Assembly (NCBI GenBank): GCA_944990035.1
Contig: CALYLX010000128.1
Coordinates: forward strand, 682,001 to 746,000
DNA length: 64,000 bases
From: Clitopilus passeckerianus
Lineage: Eukaryota > Basidiomycota > Agaricomycetes > Agaricales > Entolomataceae
Direction: 5' to 3'
Shown here: piece after piece, positions 37,137 through 50,559 of the stretch
Layout of the letters: each line of letters opens with the position of its first letter
How positions within the stretch are numbered: position 1 is the stretch's first letter
Program-made: the position numbers and the translations under genes
The notes under the pieces: model-generated
Database searches by the model: none
What the model saw: the letters and a program-made list of their open reading frames with translations, nothing else
What the model was told of the DNA's origin: nothing

Positions 37137-40100
37137 ATGAAGTGGGGTACAGTCTGGCCACGACTGCTACTTCCATGGACCCTCATTTTCTTCTTCTGTA
37201 CGCCAAGTTTGGGGATACTCACGGCTAGAGGGGTCAAATGGAATAATGCGACGCGACTTGCTGCACGGTAGGCGCTCAGTTCTCATGAGTTCGACGGACC
37301 GCTGAACCACATCTACAGCGAAAAGACTCGCGACCTTTGGTATCACGGTTTCGACAATTACATGACTTATGGTGCGTTCCTTGCGTCCCTGATTTGGCAT
37401 CTGGCTGACGGCTCCCCCAGCTTTTCCGATGGATGAGGTTCGCTCAAAAGATATCTCTACATACGCGGAAGCCTAAAGGCCATTTAGCTGACACCACTAT
37501 CATGTTCTGGACAAGGGCCGGATTGGAGCAATCCGTGGGTTTCCATTTCATTCAGGTCTCGTGCACTGAGTTGAAAGCAAGGCTTCATTAACAGGAGGAA
37601 CATTGCAGCAAACGATGTGGCGGGCAACTTCTCCCTCACCCTAATCGATGTACTGGACTCTTTTGTCGTCCTTGGAGATGCAAAAGGCTTTGAAGAAGCG
37701 GTCAAAAACGTTATGACTTGGGTATCATTCGACGTCAATACGAAACCTCAAGTGTTCGAAGTCACCATTCGTGTGCTGGGTGGATTGTTGTCCGGCCACA
37801 TTTTTGCCCACACATCTGGACAGCCATTCCACCTACCCTGGTACAAGGATGAACTCTTACACATGGCACACGACCTGGGTGAAAGGCTACTCCCTGCATT
37901 CAATACCCCAACTGGTCTTCCATATGCCCGGGTCCGTGTTTCGTTCTCTCGCAGCTGGAAACACCCTCATTCGTGTTCCGGATAGATCAATCTCCGTCAG
38001 GGCATCATGAAAGGCGAAAGTATCGAGACATGTTGGTACCCCCCAGCATCTGGTCCTTCTGAGCTAACACCTCCCTTATAGGCACGGCTGGAGCAGGGTC
38101 CTTGATATTGGAATTTGCCACCTTAAGCCGACTCACAGGTGACGATCGCTTCGAGAAAGCCGCGCATAAAGTGGGCCCTCTCAATCTGTATGCTAATGCC
38201 ACATCTTGACACAAGCGGTAGGCCTTCTTCGGGATCTGGAATCGCAGGTCAAGTCTCAACCTAGTCGGAAATACGATCAACACATTTAGCGGGGTTCGTA
38301 AGTCGTCGCCTGCCTTTAGGCCCCCGCATACTAATCTTATACGTAGAGATGGATGGCCCCTGAAGTGACCAGTATTGGTGCTGGTGTTGATTCGTTCTTC
38401 GAATATGCTCTGAAGTGGTATATTCTCAGCGGTAGGTCAAGTCTTCCTGTGATTAGCCAATGTTCTGAACACCTGTTACTGCAGGAGACCCTGAGTACCT
38501 AGATGTGTGGGATGATGCGTATGCCGCAATGATGAGATACTCAAGAGCTATGGATGGGTTCTGGGTGAGATTTCATATCGCATATCGCTCGTGAACGGAC
38601 CACTAACACACCACAGTATCGAACCGTCAATATAAATAGTGGCGACGTCGCCTATTTCACTGTGGACTCGCTATCCGCTTTCTGGCCCGGCTTGCAAGTG
38701 CTCGCTGGGGACGTTCAAAATGCAATCAAGCTTCATCTAATTTGTATGTCTAGCCTGTACACGCCGTTTTACCTGACTTACCTGTTTTCGGCTAGATTAC
38801 AATTTATGGAAGGAACATAGTGGGCTTCCTGAAGTTTTCGACACCAACTACAAGAAAGCAACGTCGCACCAATATCCCTTACGACCTGAATTCATTGAAT
38901 CAACCTGGTACCTTTATAGGGTAAGTGTCCAGCGTCTTTCCTCGATGAGTCTCTCATCGACTGCTGTTTGACCAGGCAACTCGCGATCCTTTCTATCTAG
39001 ACGTAGGAGAACAAGTTCTCTCCGACATTATCAGTCGGACAAAAGTTTCATGTGGGCTCACTGGAATACAAGATCTGCGAACCAATAAACAGGATGACAG
39101 GATGGAGTCCTTTGCACTCTCAGAGACACTTAAGGTGTGTATATGTTCTTGTTCATTTGTCAGGACGGATCTAATCATTGAATAGTATCTATACCTCCTC
39201 TTCGACGAAGAAAATCCTCTCAACAGCGAAGATTCGAACTACGTTTTCACCACCGAAGGGCATATCCTCAAACTTCCACGTGAACACCTCCGCCCTGTGC
39301 CTGCCGCAAGGAGGAAATCGCGACTTATAGATAACAACCAATGTCCCGCCTATGTCCCCACACCTGGCGGTCGTTACTTGGCCCCACAGTCTCCCATGTT
39401 CCAAGGGATCCTATCCAGAGCAGATTTTGATTATGCAAGACTTTTAGTTGGCAGAGCCGCACATCAGTATGACATCGACTCCTGGTCTCCATATGGTTAT
39501 TGTGAAAGGCCGCAACTATCTCTTTTTGTAAGTACCGCATTTCTCCACGCCTCAAACAGAACTGACCTACTGTCTGTCATGATGTATTTTCCAGACCTAC
39601 GATTACATCCTCTCTGCTGATGGCTCAAACGTACCTGAAGATCTCAGCCCAAGTCTCTTGAAGCTCGAGGTCGTCCCTGATGGCTATATTATGCACAATG
39701 TCAGCGGCGTCAGGATGCAAACGGTGCGCCGACTTGATGGGACAGGCTATAATGTTCGAAAACGTACGTCTTTCTACTGTGCTTTCACATCCCTCAAGTT
39801 AACTCGTTGCACCTATCAAGTGGGTCACTACACAGTCCGCCCGGGGCAGGTTGTTTACATCAACGACTCCACAATATTCATGGACACAGAACAACCTCCC
39901 AAGCCAACAGAGCACTTTGAGATACCCCTTCGCTTCTCGGTCGATGTCGTTGACCCTATGTTCCATGGCTACCTCGACTCATCTGACCTCCACGCACTTG
40001 TCACGGCATACACTGCACATTTTGGGGGCGATCCTTTCTCGCCAAACCTTGGATACGGGAAACGGCTTCGTTTCGCAAACGCCGAAGGGCTAGTTGTTCG

Positions 40101-40530
40101 TCGGGACCAGGCTAACCCTCACGGCTGTGACCCATATCAACATCAGCTGATCGATAACGTCCTCGTCGTACGGCGCGGGGAATGTACATTCTTGGAGAAA
40201 CTGGTTGCTGCGAGAGAGGCTGGTGCCGCTGGCGTAGTAGTTGTCAGCGACGAGGACAGCGTAATAAACCCGACTGCCAACAAGGACGAGGTGGAAGCTG
40301 CTGGTGATTTGACGGATGCAGTGGTCGTCCTTCTGCCTAGGAAGGCTGGTGAAGCACTTGAGGCAGTTATGGGTAGCGCCGAGCAGGCAGGATATCAGAT
40401 ATCGATGAAGGTGGAAATGGATGAAGAGGATGCGCCACAGTCTGCATCGGAGCCCTCAGAAAGGAAAGATCCTAATCGAATATTGTATATTAATGGCCAT
40501 CCGCTACACAACACGAGGCTGCTTGTCTAG
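37137..40530 (+). CDS. EDEM-type GH47 alpha-mannosidase-like protein with PA domain
   Basis: This protein acts in the ER lumen in glycoprotein quality control, trimming or recognising mannose on misfolded clients for degradation. The ATG at 37137 gives the signal peptide MKWGTVWPRLLLPWTLIFFF. Conserved GH47 blocks are REKTRDLWYHGFDNYM, GNFSLTLIDVLDSFVVLGD, TIRVLGGLLSGHIFA, CTAGAGSLILEFATLSRLTG, GAGVDSFFEYALKWYILSG, WPGLQVLAGDVQNAI, RPEFIESTWYLYRATRDPFY and VFTTEGHILKLPREHLRP. A protease-associated (PA) domain follows: NVLVVRRGECTFLEKL and AREAGAAGVVVVSDEDS (about 40150-40260). The stop is 40528-40530. The splice pattern around 37430-37600 (the RPxSC loop) is unresolved. There is no HDEL-type tail. 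A GH47 plus PA layout matches fungal Mnl1/EDEM proteins. Confidence 0.88.
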
Positions 40531-40551
40531 AATTTGAAACACCATATATAT

Positions 40552-41252
40552 CTAATCGTCGGTTTGCACAATGGAATAGATAGGAGCATCTAGCTTTGAC
40601 CCGCCCTTGAGGAACACGAGCTCTATGATAAAGAGGTATTCAAGAGTCTGCCCGCCTAGCTTGGCAATGAGTTCTCCGGCAGCCCGGGCCGAGCCACCTA
40701 AAATCGAGCTGTTAACAAGTGGGTAGTTGGGGGCAATAGCAAAAACGTACCTGTCGCAATGAGATCGTCAATAACAACCACCAACTGTCCTGGTTTGATT
40801 CCATTGGCCTGCATTTCAAAGACATCCTGTAAATTCGGTCAGGATGGGTGGTTTGGTCGAATTCGGTAGCAAACTCGCGGTTCCATATTCCTTCTCGTAC
40901 GAGGCAGAAACACATTCTCCCGGAAGCTTGCCCCTCTTCCTTACGGGCACAAATGCAGCTCCTAGTCGTAGGGCTATGATAGGGCCAAGTAGAAATCCAC
41001 GAGCATCAAGGCCAACGACGACATCGATCTTCTTAGACGGCGAGTTCGGGATTGTATGGGATGTGAGTCGGTGAACGAAATGAGTGATAAGGGTTTCAAA
41101 GACGATCGGGTTCCTGAGCAAAGGGAAGATGTCAAGGAATACAATGCCCTGCAAGGTTGAGGACTCGCAAGATACACAGGGGAATGATAACATACCTTCT
41201 GGGGGAAGTCTGGATGGCTTGTCAGGTAGCTCTTGATGTATTGCACGTCCAT
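40552..41252 (-). CDS. APT1: Adenine phosphoribosyltransferase
   Basis: This purine-salvage enzyme forms AMP from adenine and PRPP in the cytosol. The start at 41252 gives MDVQYIKSYLTSHPDFPQK; an intron then leads to GIVFLDIFPLLRNPIVFETL. Further motifs are KIDVVVGLDARGFLLGPIIA, LRLGAAFVPVRKRGKLPGEC and YEKEYGTDVFEMQANGI. The PRPP-binding loop is LVVVIDDLIATGGSARAAGE (about 40695-40775). The end is APIYSIVQTDD, with stop 40552-40554. Three introns are inferred. The two stops of this gene and the convergent EDEM gene lie only 21 bp apart, so their 3' untranslated regions must overlap. Confidence 0.93.
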
Positions 41253-41436
41253 AGTTAAAGATCAAGGCCGGAAAGAGAAAATTTCAGGTCAACACTGCAA
41301 GATCGACAATCATGAGCCAATATCGTATTTAACACAGATACCAGATATTGCATATGAGAACCATGAACTCATAAATTTTGCATGCCATATAGAAAGACAA
41401 ATATGATGATAATGCGCAACGATACTACATGATGGT

Positions 41437-42424
41437 TTATACGGATTCCAAGACCTCCGGCTCCTTGAAGTCCTTTGCAACGCGTGTGCCTGTCTCCTAC
41501 ACATAATAGGATATTAGTATAACGCTTTGAAGCGTGAAGTCGCGCTAGATACTTACATCTGTTGACTCGCCGTGAAGCTCCATGAGCTTGGAGACATCGA
41601 ACTTAGGTGCTTTGAGGATCTTTGCCTTGCGAACATAGACGTTCTGCAGGGGGTAGATGCCACGAGCAGCCTTCTCGATCTCCCGACCAATTGCCTCAGG
41701 GACAAACTTCTGAACCAACTCCTTCAAGTCGCAGCTCGATGCTTCCCTGGTCATGATCTCGAACATCTTCTTCCTGATTTCGCGTATCTGACTTGACTGA
41801 GCATAGGTGGTCTTCCTCACTTGGTTGGGACGGCGCTTGGTGAAGCCAATAGCGAAGAGACGGAGGAGGTAACCGTCGGTGGTTTTAACATCGACATGTG
41901 CCTCAATGAGGGTTTGCCACTTGCGGACAAGTGAACGGAGCTTGTCTGAAGTGAAGTCCATGCCGTGGAAGTTGGTGAGGCAGTTCTTGCCTTGGATCTC
42001 ATCGATCCTTAGCTTGATTTTTCGGAAGGATTGCTCCTCATCCTTGTTGAGATCAGCGAGCGACAATTCGACGATACGACCCCTCAGAGAGTCGTTAGCG
42101 TTTTCTGTCAAATAATTAGCTGGGATCTAATGCAAACGCCGAGGGAAACGCACTGAGGCCCTGGGACCTGTTAGCAAGGGTCTTGCCAACATTTCGGACC
42201 TCAAAGATTGAAGGAGCCTTGATGTCGTACCAGTCTAAATTTGCACTTTAAAACGTAGTCAAATATTTTCGAGATGATGATAACCAACCCTTGCGAGAGA
42301 AGGGGTCGACGACCTTCTTCTTGATACCCTTCTTGCCCTTCGAGAGGCGCTTGTTCTGTGATTATCGAGGTCACTAGCCATTCCTGAGAGCATAACTGTG
42401 CGTTCCAACCTTTCCTACGGCCAT
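41437..42424 (-). CDS. RPS1: 40S ribosomal protein eS1 (yeast Rps1, human RPS3A)
   Basis: This is a structural protein of the small ribosomal subunit. The start at 42424 gives MAVGK, spliced to [20 protein letters not shown], then [20 protein letters not shown] and ANRSQGL. The main exon shows [80 protein letters not shown] and [19 protein letters not shown]. The final short exon encodes [19 protein letters not shown], with stop 41437-41439. Four or five introns sit mostly in the 5' half, as is common in fungal ribosomal protein genes. Near full-length identity to the family makes this one of the safest calls here. Confidence 0.95.
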
Positions 42425-42641
42425 ACTGTATCAATGAAATGAGCGGTAGTGTTCGACCGCAAACGAGGATGAGCCAGCACTTGGACGGGCTTAGTTTTGA
42501 GTTGGCGGAGGCGGAGTATTCGTTTGTTAGTGTTGTCACCAATCGGTGGCTTCAAACCTTATTGTACCAGCTGGCAAGTTGATTCCCACGACTCCATCAC
42601 GATGTGTCACGCTGATTATCTATCACGCTCCTGGCCCCTCC

Positions 42642-43407
42642 ATGCTCTCGAGGCAAGAGTTTGAGGAAGCATGCAAGGCTCTTATAGGAAAATACCAGTC
42701 AATTTCGTCTGCAAGAGATGACCTAAAGGGATGGTCATGGAATGAACACCCTGTGCGTTCCTTCAGCGAAATTTGGAGCTCTCCCTGCCAATTGAAATAC
42801 GCCCAGTCGATCCCAGGATTTGGTTATATGTCGCGCAGTGCCATTTGTACTTGGAAGGCAAGCACAATAAGCACGGATTCTATACCTACAGAGGCCGAGT
42901 CGGAAGACTGCTCTGTTGAAATGGAGGATGACGCTTCCGCAATGGATTATACCCCGGAAAGGGACATTCTAACTTGCCAGCAATACGTGGTATACTCGGC
43001 TACTTTCCATGTCCCAGCTTTTTACTTTGCTTTACACGCTTCCAGTTCGTCGAACGACATTGTGTGTCTATGTAATCCCTGATATACATCCAGATGGATC
43101 TGCTCTAGCTCTGTCTGATTTGGTTCGGACAACTCTATTTCATCCTTATTCATTCTCGGAAACCACGGCTACGACGTTTGGGCTAACTCGTTCCAGCTCG
43201 CCCTTCCCTCTACTTTCGCAAGGAGAACACCCCACTCTCGGAACCCCGTGTTGGTACCTTCACCCGTGCGAATCGGCCAACGCAGTTGAGGAGTTGCTAT
43301 TTGCCTGCAATGAGGCTGATGGCTCCGCATTACAGAGGTTTGTTCGCTGGATGGAACTCTGGTTCATGGTGGTAGGGACGGCCGTCAATGTTCATAATAC
43401 TCTGTAG
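42642..43407 (+). CDS. ATG10: Autophagy E2-like conjugating enzyme Atg10
   Basis: Atg10 transfers Atg12 to Atg5 during autophagosome formation. The first ATG in frame, 42642, gives MLSRQEFEEACKALIGKYQS then WSWNEHP and GFGYMSRSA; the frame continues upstream to 42546 without an ATG. The conserved core is DILTCQQYVVYSATFHVPAF, followed after an intron (43033-43092) by LFHPYSFSETTATTFGLTRS. The active-site region is GEHPTLGTPCWYLHPCESAN, with the catalytic Cys in HPC. The tail is WMELWFMVVGTAVNV with stop 43405-43407. Length (about 230 residues) fits fungal Atg10. The region between the N-terminal helix and the core is acidic and variable. Confidence 0.85.
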
Positions 43408-43691
43408 ATTCTTGTGTTTTTCGTTGTTGCCGAGACAAATATGGAATACATATGAAAGCGGTTGGACCGGAGCTTACCCATCAGAGACTATAAATCAGAC
43501 GACGACACCAATTCCCGGGTCGGTCAACGTTAACGAGCTCCTCAGCGTACCATTCTCTAAAAGTTGCGCCAGCGGTTTGCTTGCGGCCGTCCACTGGAAG
43601 TTTTGTCGTACGATCTGCGTGATCGCCGTATCAGTGTTGTGTTTGTTATTGCCAATCCTGTCGACTCCGAAATCGATTAGAATAAGAGCGG

Positions 43692-43704
43692 CACGTATAT
43701 AAAG
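43692..43704 (+). promoter_or_regulatory. TATA-like element just upstream of the thiolase ATG
   Basis: A CACGTATATAAAG sequence ends about 7 bp before the first ATG (43711) of the acetyl-CoA acetyltransferase gene. This spacing is too short for a TATA box to serve transcripts that include that ATG. If it is used, transcription would begin at or after the first ATG. Confidence 0.35.
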
Positions 43705-43710
43705 CCTGCC

Positions 43711-45223
<1,513 letters not shown>

Positions 45224-46189
45224 GGAAACTGGACTCTTTTTCTGCACTCTCTGTTTCGATCTCTTAGATAACCCACTGTACTCTAAAGCACATGCGAATT
45301 GTTTAAATTGGAACTTCAAAACTTTGGACCTTTCAAACCACCCGCTCCTTCAACCGATATATCCGCCATCAACATGAGGAGGAAACTTTTCCCTGATAAA
45401 GTGTGCAATGGAGTCATCTGCTCTTGTTCTGGTTTGACCAAATACATTGTAATTGAGTTTAATCCAGCAACAGATGTTCAACGGCTCACATGAACTACAG
45501 GATAACGATATCGCACCAACTCTCTCGCGGAATGAAATATTCTTCCGGACGGTTGTGCGAGGTTGTGCATCGTAGGGTTGAAAGGTGGGGCGGCCTTAGG
45601 GGCTTCTGCACGATAAGGTGGACCCTGGCAGATATAAGAGTGTCATGTTGGGCGCACCTGAAGTCACAGGACATGGTCGCCTGCCTTTTCATTGCCTCGG
45701 TCATGTCTTCAAACACCGAGAAGGGACAATCCGTGGAGAACGAGAACATTCCGTCGGATCTCGCGAACTCGAGATTCATCATGAAGCTCCTGAACTTATT
45801 TCCGCGGAGAAGCCTCGGGAGTTCAGTGAAGAGTGCAACAGGAAACTGAGGAGGAAACCGGTAGATCATCTGGCGCGTTTATCTCCGAGCCCGATCCTGA
45901 CATTGCTCATCCAGTAATGGGTTATCACCCCGCTCTGCGCCTCTGTGTACTTCACACAGTTCCTGTGAGGATGATTCGTGAACGTTGTGACTAACACCCT
46001 ACCGAATCTGACTTGTAGAGACAAGACATCCCTCAACTATGCTAGGTTAATATCCTAGTTGACCTCCGCCGAAGAACTTTATCAAATAATCCCTGCTACG
46101 TAAGTAGTGGGTCTTACCATAGGTTGTCGACAAAAAAGGACGTTAGAGTAGGCCCAAAAAATATCATGGTTCTACATCATGGTAAATCA
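45224..46189. other. Spacer without recognised gene
   Basis: About 970 bp between the thiolase gene and the decayed permease. Short open frames exist on both strands (for example minus 45495-45869), but none shows a domain, a consistent exon chain or homology I recognise. Part of it could be a further-decayed 5' end of the permease relic. Confidence 0.4.
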
Positions 46190-47466
46190 TACTCTCCTCT
46201 GACCATGATCGTATCTAACAGAATCTGGTAGAATGGTCTGACGTAAATTTTTGGAGGGTTTGTAGCATATGTGGAAGTATTTTCGGTTAGTCTCGCGGTC
46301 GCTGTTAGCTCAAAATTTTCACCATACTCAGGGTGTATCAATTTACGAAGGAAAAGCACTGGCGCCTTATAAGATCATCTACCTACTTCTGGGTGCGCTA
46401 GCGATCCTTGTCGGAATCTGCGTTCTCCTATAGCGGCCAGACTCCAGTTCATGCACGCCTTTTGACCGAGAAGGAACGCATCGCAGCTTTGGAGCGAGTA
46501 CGAGAGGACCAGGGAGGGACTGCGAACAAGACGATCAAGCGCTACCAGATCGTGGAAGCTTTCACTGATATCAGGTCGTGGTTGATTGTACTCACCACTC
46601 TACTGAGTATGGTCCACCAGCCCACTTATTAAAAGCTTAAACCGATGCATATCTCGTACAGCGAGTATCCCTAACGGCGGTTTAAGCAACTGTGGGTCCT
46701 TCATCTCTGAAATCATGGTCTGCTCATAAGCACCCTAGTCGGCACCTTGATTATCAAGAGTTTTGGTTATAAGTGAGTCCAAGGGTGCAGGGACTCAGAA
46801 TCCCCAGCTGATTTCACGGGTGTCGTCGCCAGCCCAAAGCAAACTCTAATTTTATCCACCCCTTCCGGGGCCGTAGCCTCTTGGACAGTCATCATATGCG
46901 GATGGTATTCAGGGCGTAAGGTAAGCCTGAGGACACAAAATTGGTGTTCTGTTCCTCCATCTGATGATACTTCTAGAACGAATGAATGGTCCCTATAGTC
47001 TTCGCTCTCGTACCCACTATTGCAGGAGCGGGTTCGCCCAATCGTCTTTCGGTGTTTCTAATTTTAATACATGTCCTCTAGCATTATTGATTGGCCCCAA
47101 TGGTTCCGGCAAGAAGGGAGCACTACTATTTGGTGCGATTCTGGTACAACTGCCACGAGGAAAAACTAATGCAACAAACCAGCTGCCTATTTGATTGGCA
47201 CTTTTGGCAGTGCTCTCTCAACCGTGTATGCATATAATGCCAGCGATATAGCTGGGCATACGAAGAAGAGCGCTCTTAACGCGATGACTCTTTTCGCCTT
47301 CAGCGTTGGAAACATAGTGGGCACGGAACTTTTCCAGCCCAAGGGCGCTCCGGATTATATTCCAGGAAAGATTGCCATTATGGTCCTCCTGACAGTCCAC
47401 CTTTTCGTCTGTTACTTGCTTCGGTGGATCAACCTACGGTTGAACAAGAAGAAGAAGGCTCAGTAG
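46190..47466 (+). pseudogene. Decayed MFS permease of the allantoate/nicotinate (Dal5/Tna1) family
   Basis: The sequence matches the C-terminal two thirds of an anion:cation symporter (Dal5-type) permease, but it cannot encode a full protein. Recognisable pieces are IFGGFVAYGVSIYEGKALAP, YKIIYLLLGALAILVGICVL, PVHARLLTEKERIAALERV, SWLIVLTTLLTSIPNGGLSN, SFGYNPKQTLILSTPSGAVA, MVPIVFALVPTIAGAG, GTFGSALSTVYAYNASDIAG and GNIVGTELFQPKGAPDYIPG. Damage includes in-frame stops at 46229-46231, 46244-46246, 46431-46433 and 46983-46985, plus a frame change of two bases around 46446-46450. Old introns with good GT-AG ends are still visible. The N-terminal membrane helices are missing. The relic lies between thiolase and a large unknown gene. 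Confidence 0.75.
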
Positions 47467-47767
47467 GCGGAAAAGAGGGTTCAGATGGATGGACAAATGA
47501 GGATGTTCAGCGGGAAAGGAACTGACACGCATTCCTCGATTTAACTGACTGTTCTTCATCATCTCGTTGACCAATCCACAGAAATCCTTACTTTGTCTAC
47601 ACAGCATGATTAACCACTTGTATCGTAATGCTTATGTATTAGCGTTTCTGTTGCCTTTGGTCGAACCTTTCATCAATGGCGATCGATCATTTGATGGACG
47701 GGAGTAAAAACCGTCTCGAGTTCTTGTGACATCAATTACTGCGTTCCCTCAGAGAGCCTCCACTTCA

Positions 47768-50039
47768 ATGGTGCAACCTGCAGGGAATCTTTCAATCAAG
47801 TCTCTCGAGTTGCTCCCTCGCCGTGACACCAAGGCCTTCATCGTAACATATACGAAGGAGCAGAAGGCCTTTGCAAGTGCTTACGCTGCAGATGGCCACA
47901 ACTATTGGTCGACGTGGGATACTTCTACCTTTTCTTCACCACTTCCATCAGTCAGCGGGACACCTACGCGAAACAACCCTCCCGCTGACTTTGATACACC
48001 TGTACTAAAAGCTCGAGTGGTGGATCAACCTGCGCAACACAGTCCACCTACCGTTGTGCACACTAGCAAACCAGTCCGGCAACCGAGACTGCCACAGAAA
48101 GACGGTGGCTTGAAACCCCATAAAGGCTCTGAGGCTGTAAGAAAAAAGCCTGCTGGAAAACGACAACGGGCCCTATCAAATCCGAGTATTGATGCAAAGA
48201 GTGAACACGCACTACGTATGTCGATGACCCACTATTTGCAATCTTCCTAGAGCACTTACACTTTTTTTCCGGCTCTTAGGACTGAAGGAAAGGCGAGATA
48301 AGAAACGTGCCAAACGCGCCATAATGCGTCCCGCTGAAGACGAAACCAGCGACGCCAGTTCCAGATCTGACGTACAGGCCAAGAATGCAAAGAGGAAAGC
48401 GAAGAAGACTAAAGCAAAGAATAAGGAGGAACCTTCGGGTTTCTCGTTGATGTATGGTTTCATGGCTACCAATGTGGGGAGTCATCGACTCACGGTGAGC
48501 TGGTTACTCTTACTCTATATCACAATACCCTGCTAAGCGGTGTATCTTTCAGACGAAACCTGCGGTATGCGCTGGCGTATTCAATAAAGGGAAAGCATCC
48601 GCTAAAACTATCACTCCCGCCTTTAAGAAGTCGAAGGCTGGAGCTGGTTGGTCCTTGTGCCTTACGAGTCGATTCACTCTGACCATTTTATAGTTAACAA
48701 TGCAACCGAGTTTTCTGAGTCTGATTTTCTCAATCATCAAAAGCCCCCTGCTGGATTACAAGGGGAAGATTCGTGTCCTAGTGCTTCTGGAGAAAGCTCT
48801 CGGGTGGATTCACAGACCAATAAACAGGAAAACAAGAAGCACTCTCGTCCAATAGTGCCGAAGACTCGAACCGCTCGGAACCTTACTGCTCGCAAAGGAC
48901 CTACTTCTTCTGTCGTCTGGGACATAGAACGAGACGACTTTGTACTGCCTTCTGAACCTGGTGACGCTATCAAAACCCAACCGAACCAGGACGTCCCCGG
49001 TGGCACTGTTCCCAGCGATTTACATTCTGCTGTCATCCAACGTACCTTTGATAATCCTTGCGACGAGCTTTCCACATTACGGTCCGACAGAAAACCTGCA
49101 CCATCCGTGACATCCATTCACCCATCAGAATCAGCCTCTCAGATCGAACCGGCACTATCCAACCATGCTCAGGGCAACTTCTCTAGATATTTCAACGAAA
49201 CCGATAAACCCTGCCCAGCTATAGCTGATCCCGACGTTCAACAGACTGCCAGTCAGCAGATATCGGTCGAAGAACACATAAACCTCTCAGAGCTGTCGCC
49301 ATCTCAGCCCAACGCTAGGAAGGAAGGCCCTGTCGACACGGCAGATTACGCTATCAGCTTTGAGGAGCCACTGAGCTGCTCTGAAAGTAACGAGTTGATG
49401 TTTCATGACTACGGACTTCCCCCCAATGGCTTAGAAGGCTGGGTGGAACTGCATCCTTCTGCATTATATGCAGAGGAGCTGGCCAAGCAGTGTCATAAGA
49501 ATCCCGAGCCTTGGATGCACCAGGACACCTTCTCCAATGATGTGTATCCCATGCCTACCGACGATCTTCCCCTGTGGTATCTGCCTTCTGCCGATGGTCT
49601 TTTGCTTGGAAACCCTGACTATGACACATCTCTTGCCTTGATGCACGAAGATAACGTTGAATTCAGCGATGGCCTGCTCTGTGAATTATCGCATCCAAAC
49701 ACCTACGACTATCATGACGATGAACCCATCTCCGAGCTGGAAGACCAGCCAAACATCCAGTCTGGGTATAACTACGCACTCGATGGCTACCTCCCATCGG
49801 AGAATGCCGCACCTGCTGTGAATGATGGGGCATCTCGCTCGCATTCGTCCCTAACAAGCTTCGTTTTGACCGACGAGCCACTATTGGATCAAACCCCAAC
49901 GTTTCCCCAGGACGCGAGTGTATCTAGTCAGCGTGGCGAGGAAGATGTACTTTTGTTAAGAGCTTCTACCTCACTGCGGCGGGTGGAGTTGAACGTTGCT
50001 TATCGTCTAAAGAACCACTGGCGGCCACAACGGTTATAA
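47768..50039 (+). CDS. Large, mostly disordered protein of unknown function
   Basis: The product is not recognised. The first ATG in the leading frame is 47768 (MVQPAGNLSIKSLELLPRRD); the frame is open a few codons upstream without ATG. Exon 1 is followed by a basic exon (ERRDKKRAKRAIMRPAEDET; NAKRKAKKTKAKNKEEPSGF), a short exon (TKPAVCAGVFNKGKASAKTI) and a long last exon of about 450 codons. That exon is rich in Ser, Pro, Glu and Asp and ends RVELNVAYRLKNHWRPQRL at stop 50037-50039. Three introns all keep frame. The two ends (the YTKEQKAFASAYAADGHNYW segment and the KNHWRPQRL tail) look ordered and may be conserved in agarics. A nuclear role would fit the Lys-rich stretch but is only a guess. 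Confidence 0.6.
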
Positions 50040-50559
50040 TAAAGACATCTTATCTGTAGCCAGAATGAAGAACTCTGTAATCAAACTTGGTCCTGAACTT
50101 GAAATTTCTTGGAAATTTGACAATCTCCTATCTCCTCGTATCCTCGTATTGTTTTATTCCTGGTATGGTGCCTTTGTAACATGGTTACGATGTCCTGTGA
50201 TGAGATACCACTCGACCAAGATCTTCGAATCCACCTTGGATGGCATCGGCAAGCCAGCTGCTTGAATCCACTAAGGTGTTTCAGGCACGGGTTTAATCCG
50301 GCGCGTCACGCTGGAACGACCAATTCAAGTGAAGTGTTGATCGGCATCAAAAGACTGTCTTTAACTTGGAGTGATCTACGACTGGCTTGAATCTTTACAT
50401 ATATCAGCACGGTTAGGATTTCCTTCCAGAATCTTCTCTAGGGGGGCTTATCTCTATATAGGACGAAGACAGACACCACGTAGAACGCGATGACATTTAC
50501 ACTCCGAGGACACGCCATCCTCTTAAACAGAGGCTACAGCAACATCGCTTACTTGCGAT
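50040..50559. other. Spacer without recognised gene
   Basis: About 520 bp following the large unknown gene. No P-loop or other GTPase motif was found here, although the partial GTPase copy begins just downstream. No RNA gene or repeat was recognised. Confidence 0.4.

Noticed and set aside
43408..43702. Open frame between ATG10 and the thiolase gene
   Set aside because: It has no recognised domain and fits the space expected for the thiolase promoter.
45495..45869. Minus-strand open frame of 124 codons
   Set aside because: No start context, no domain and no exon partner; the overlapping plus-strand frame is equally featureless.
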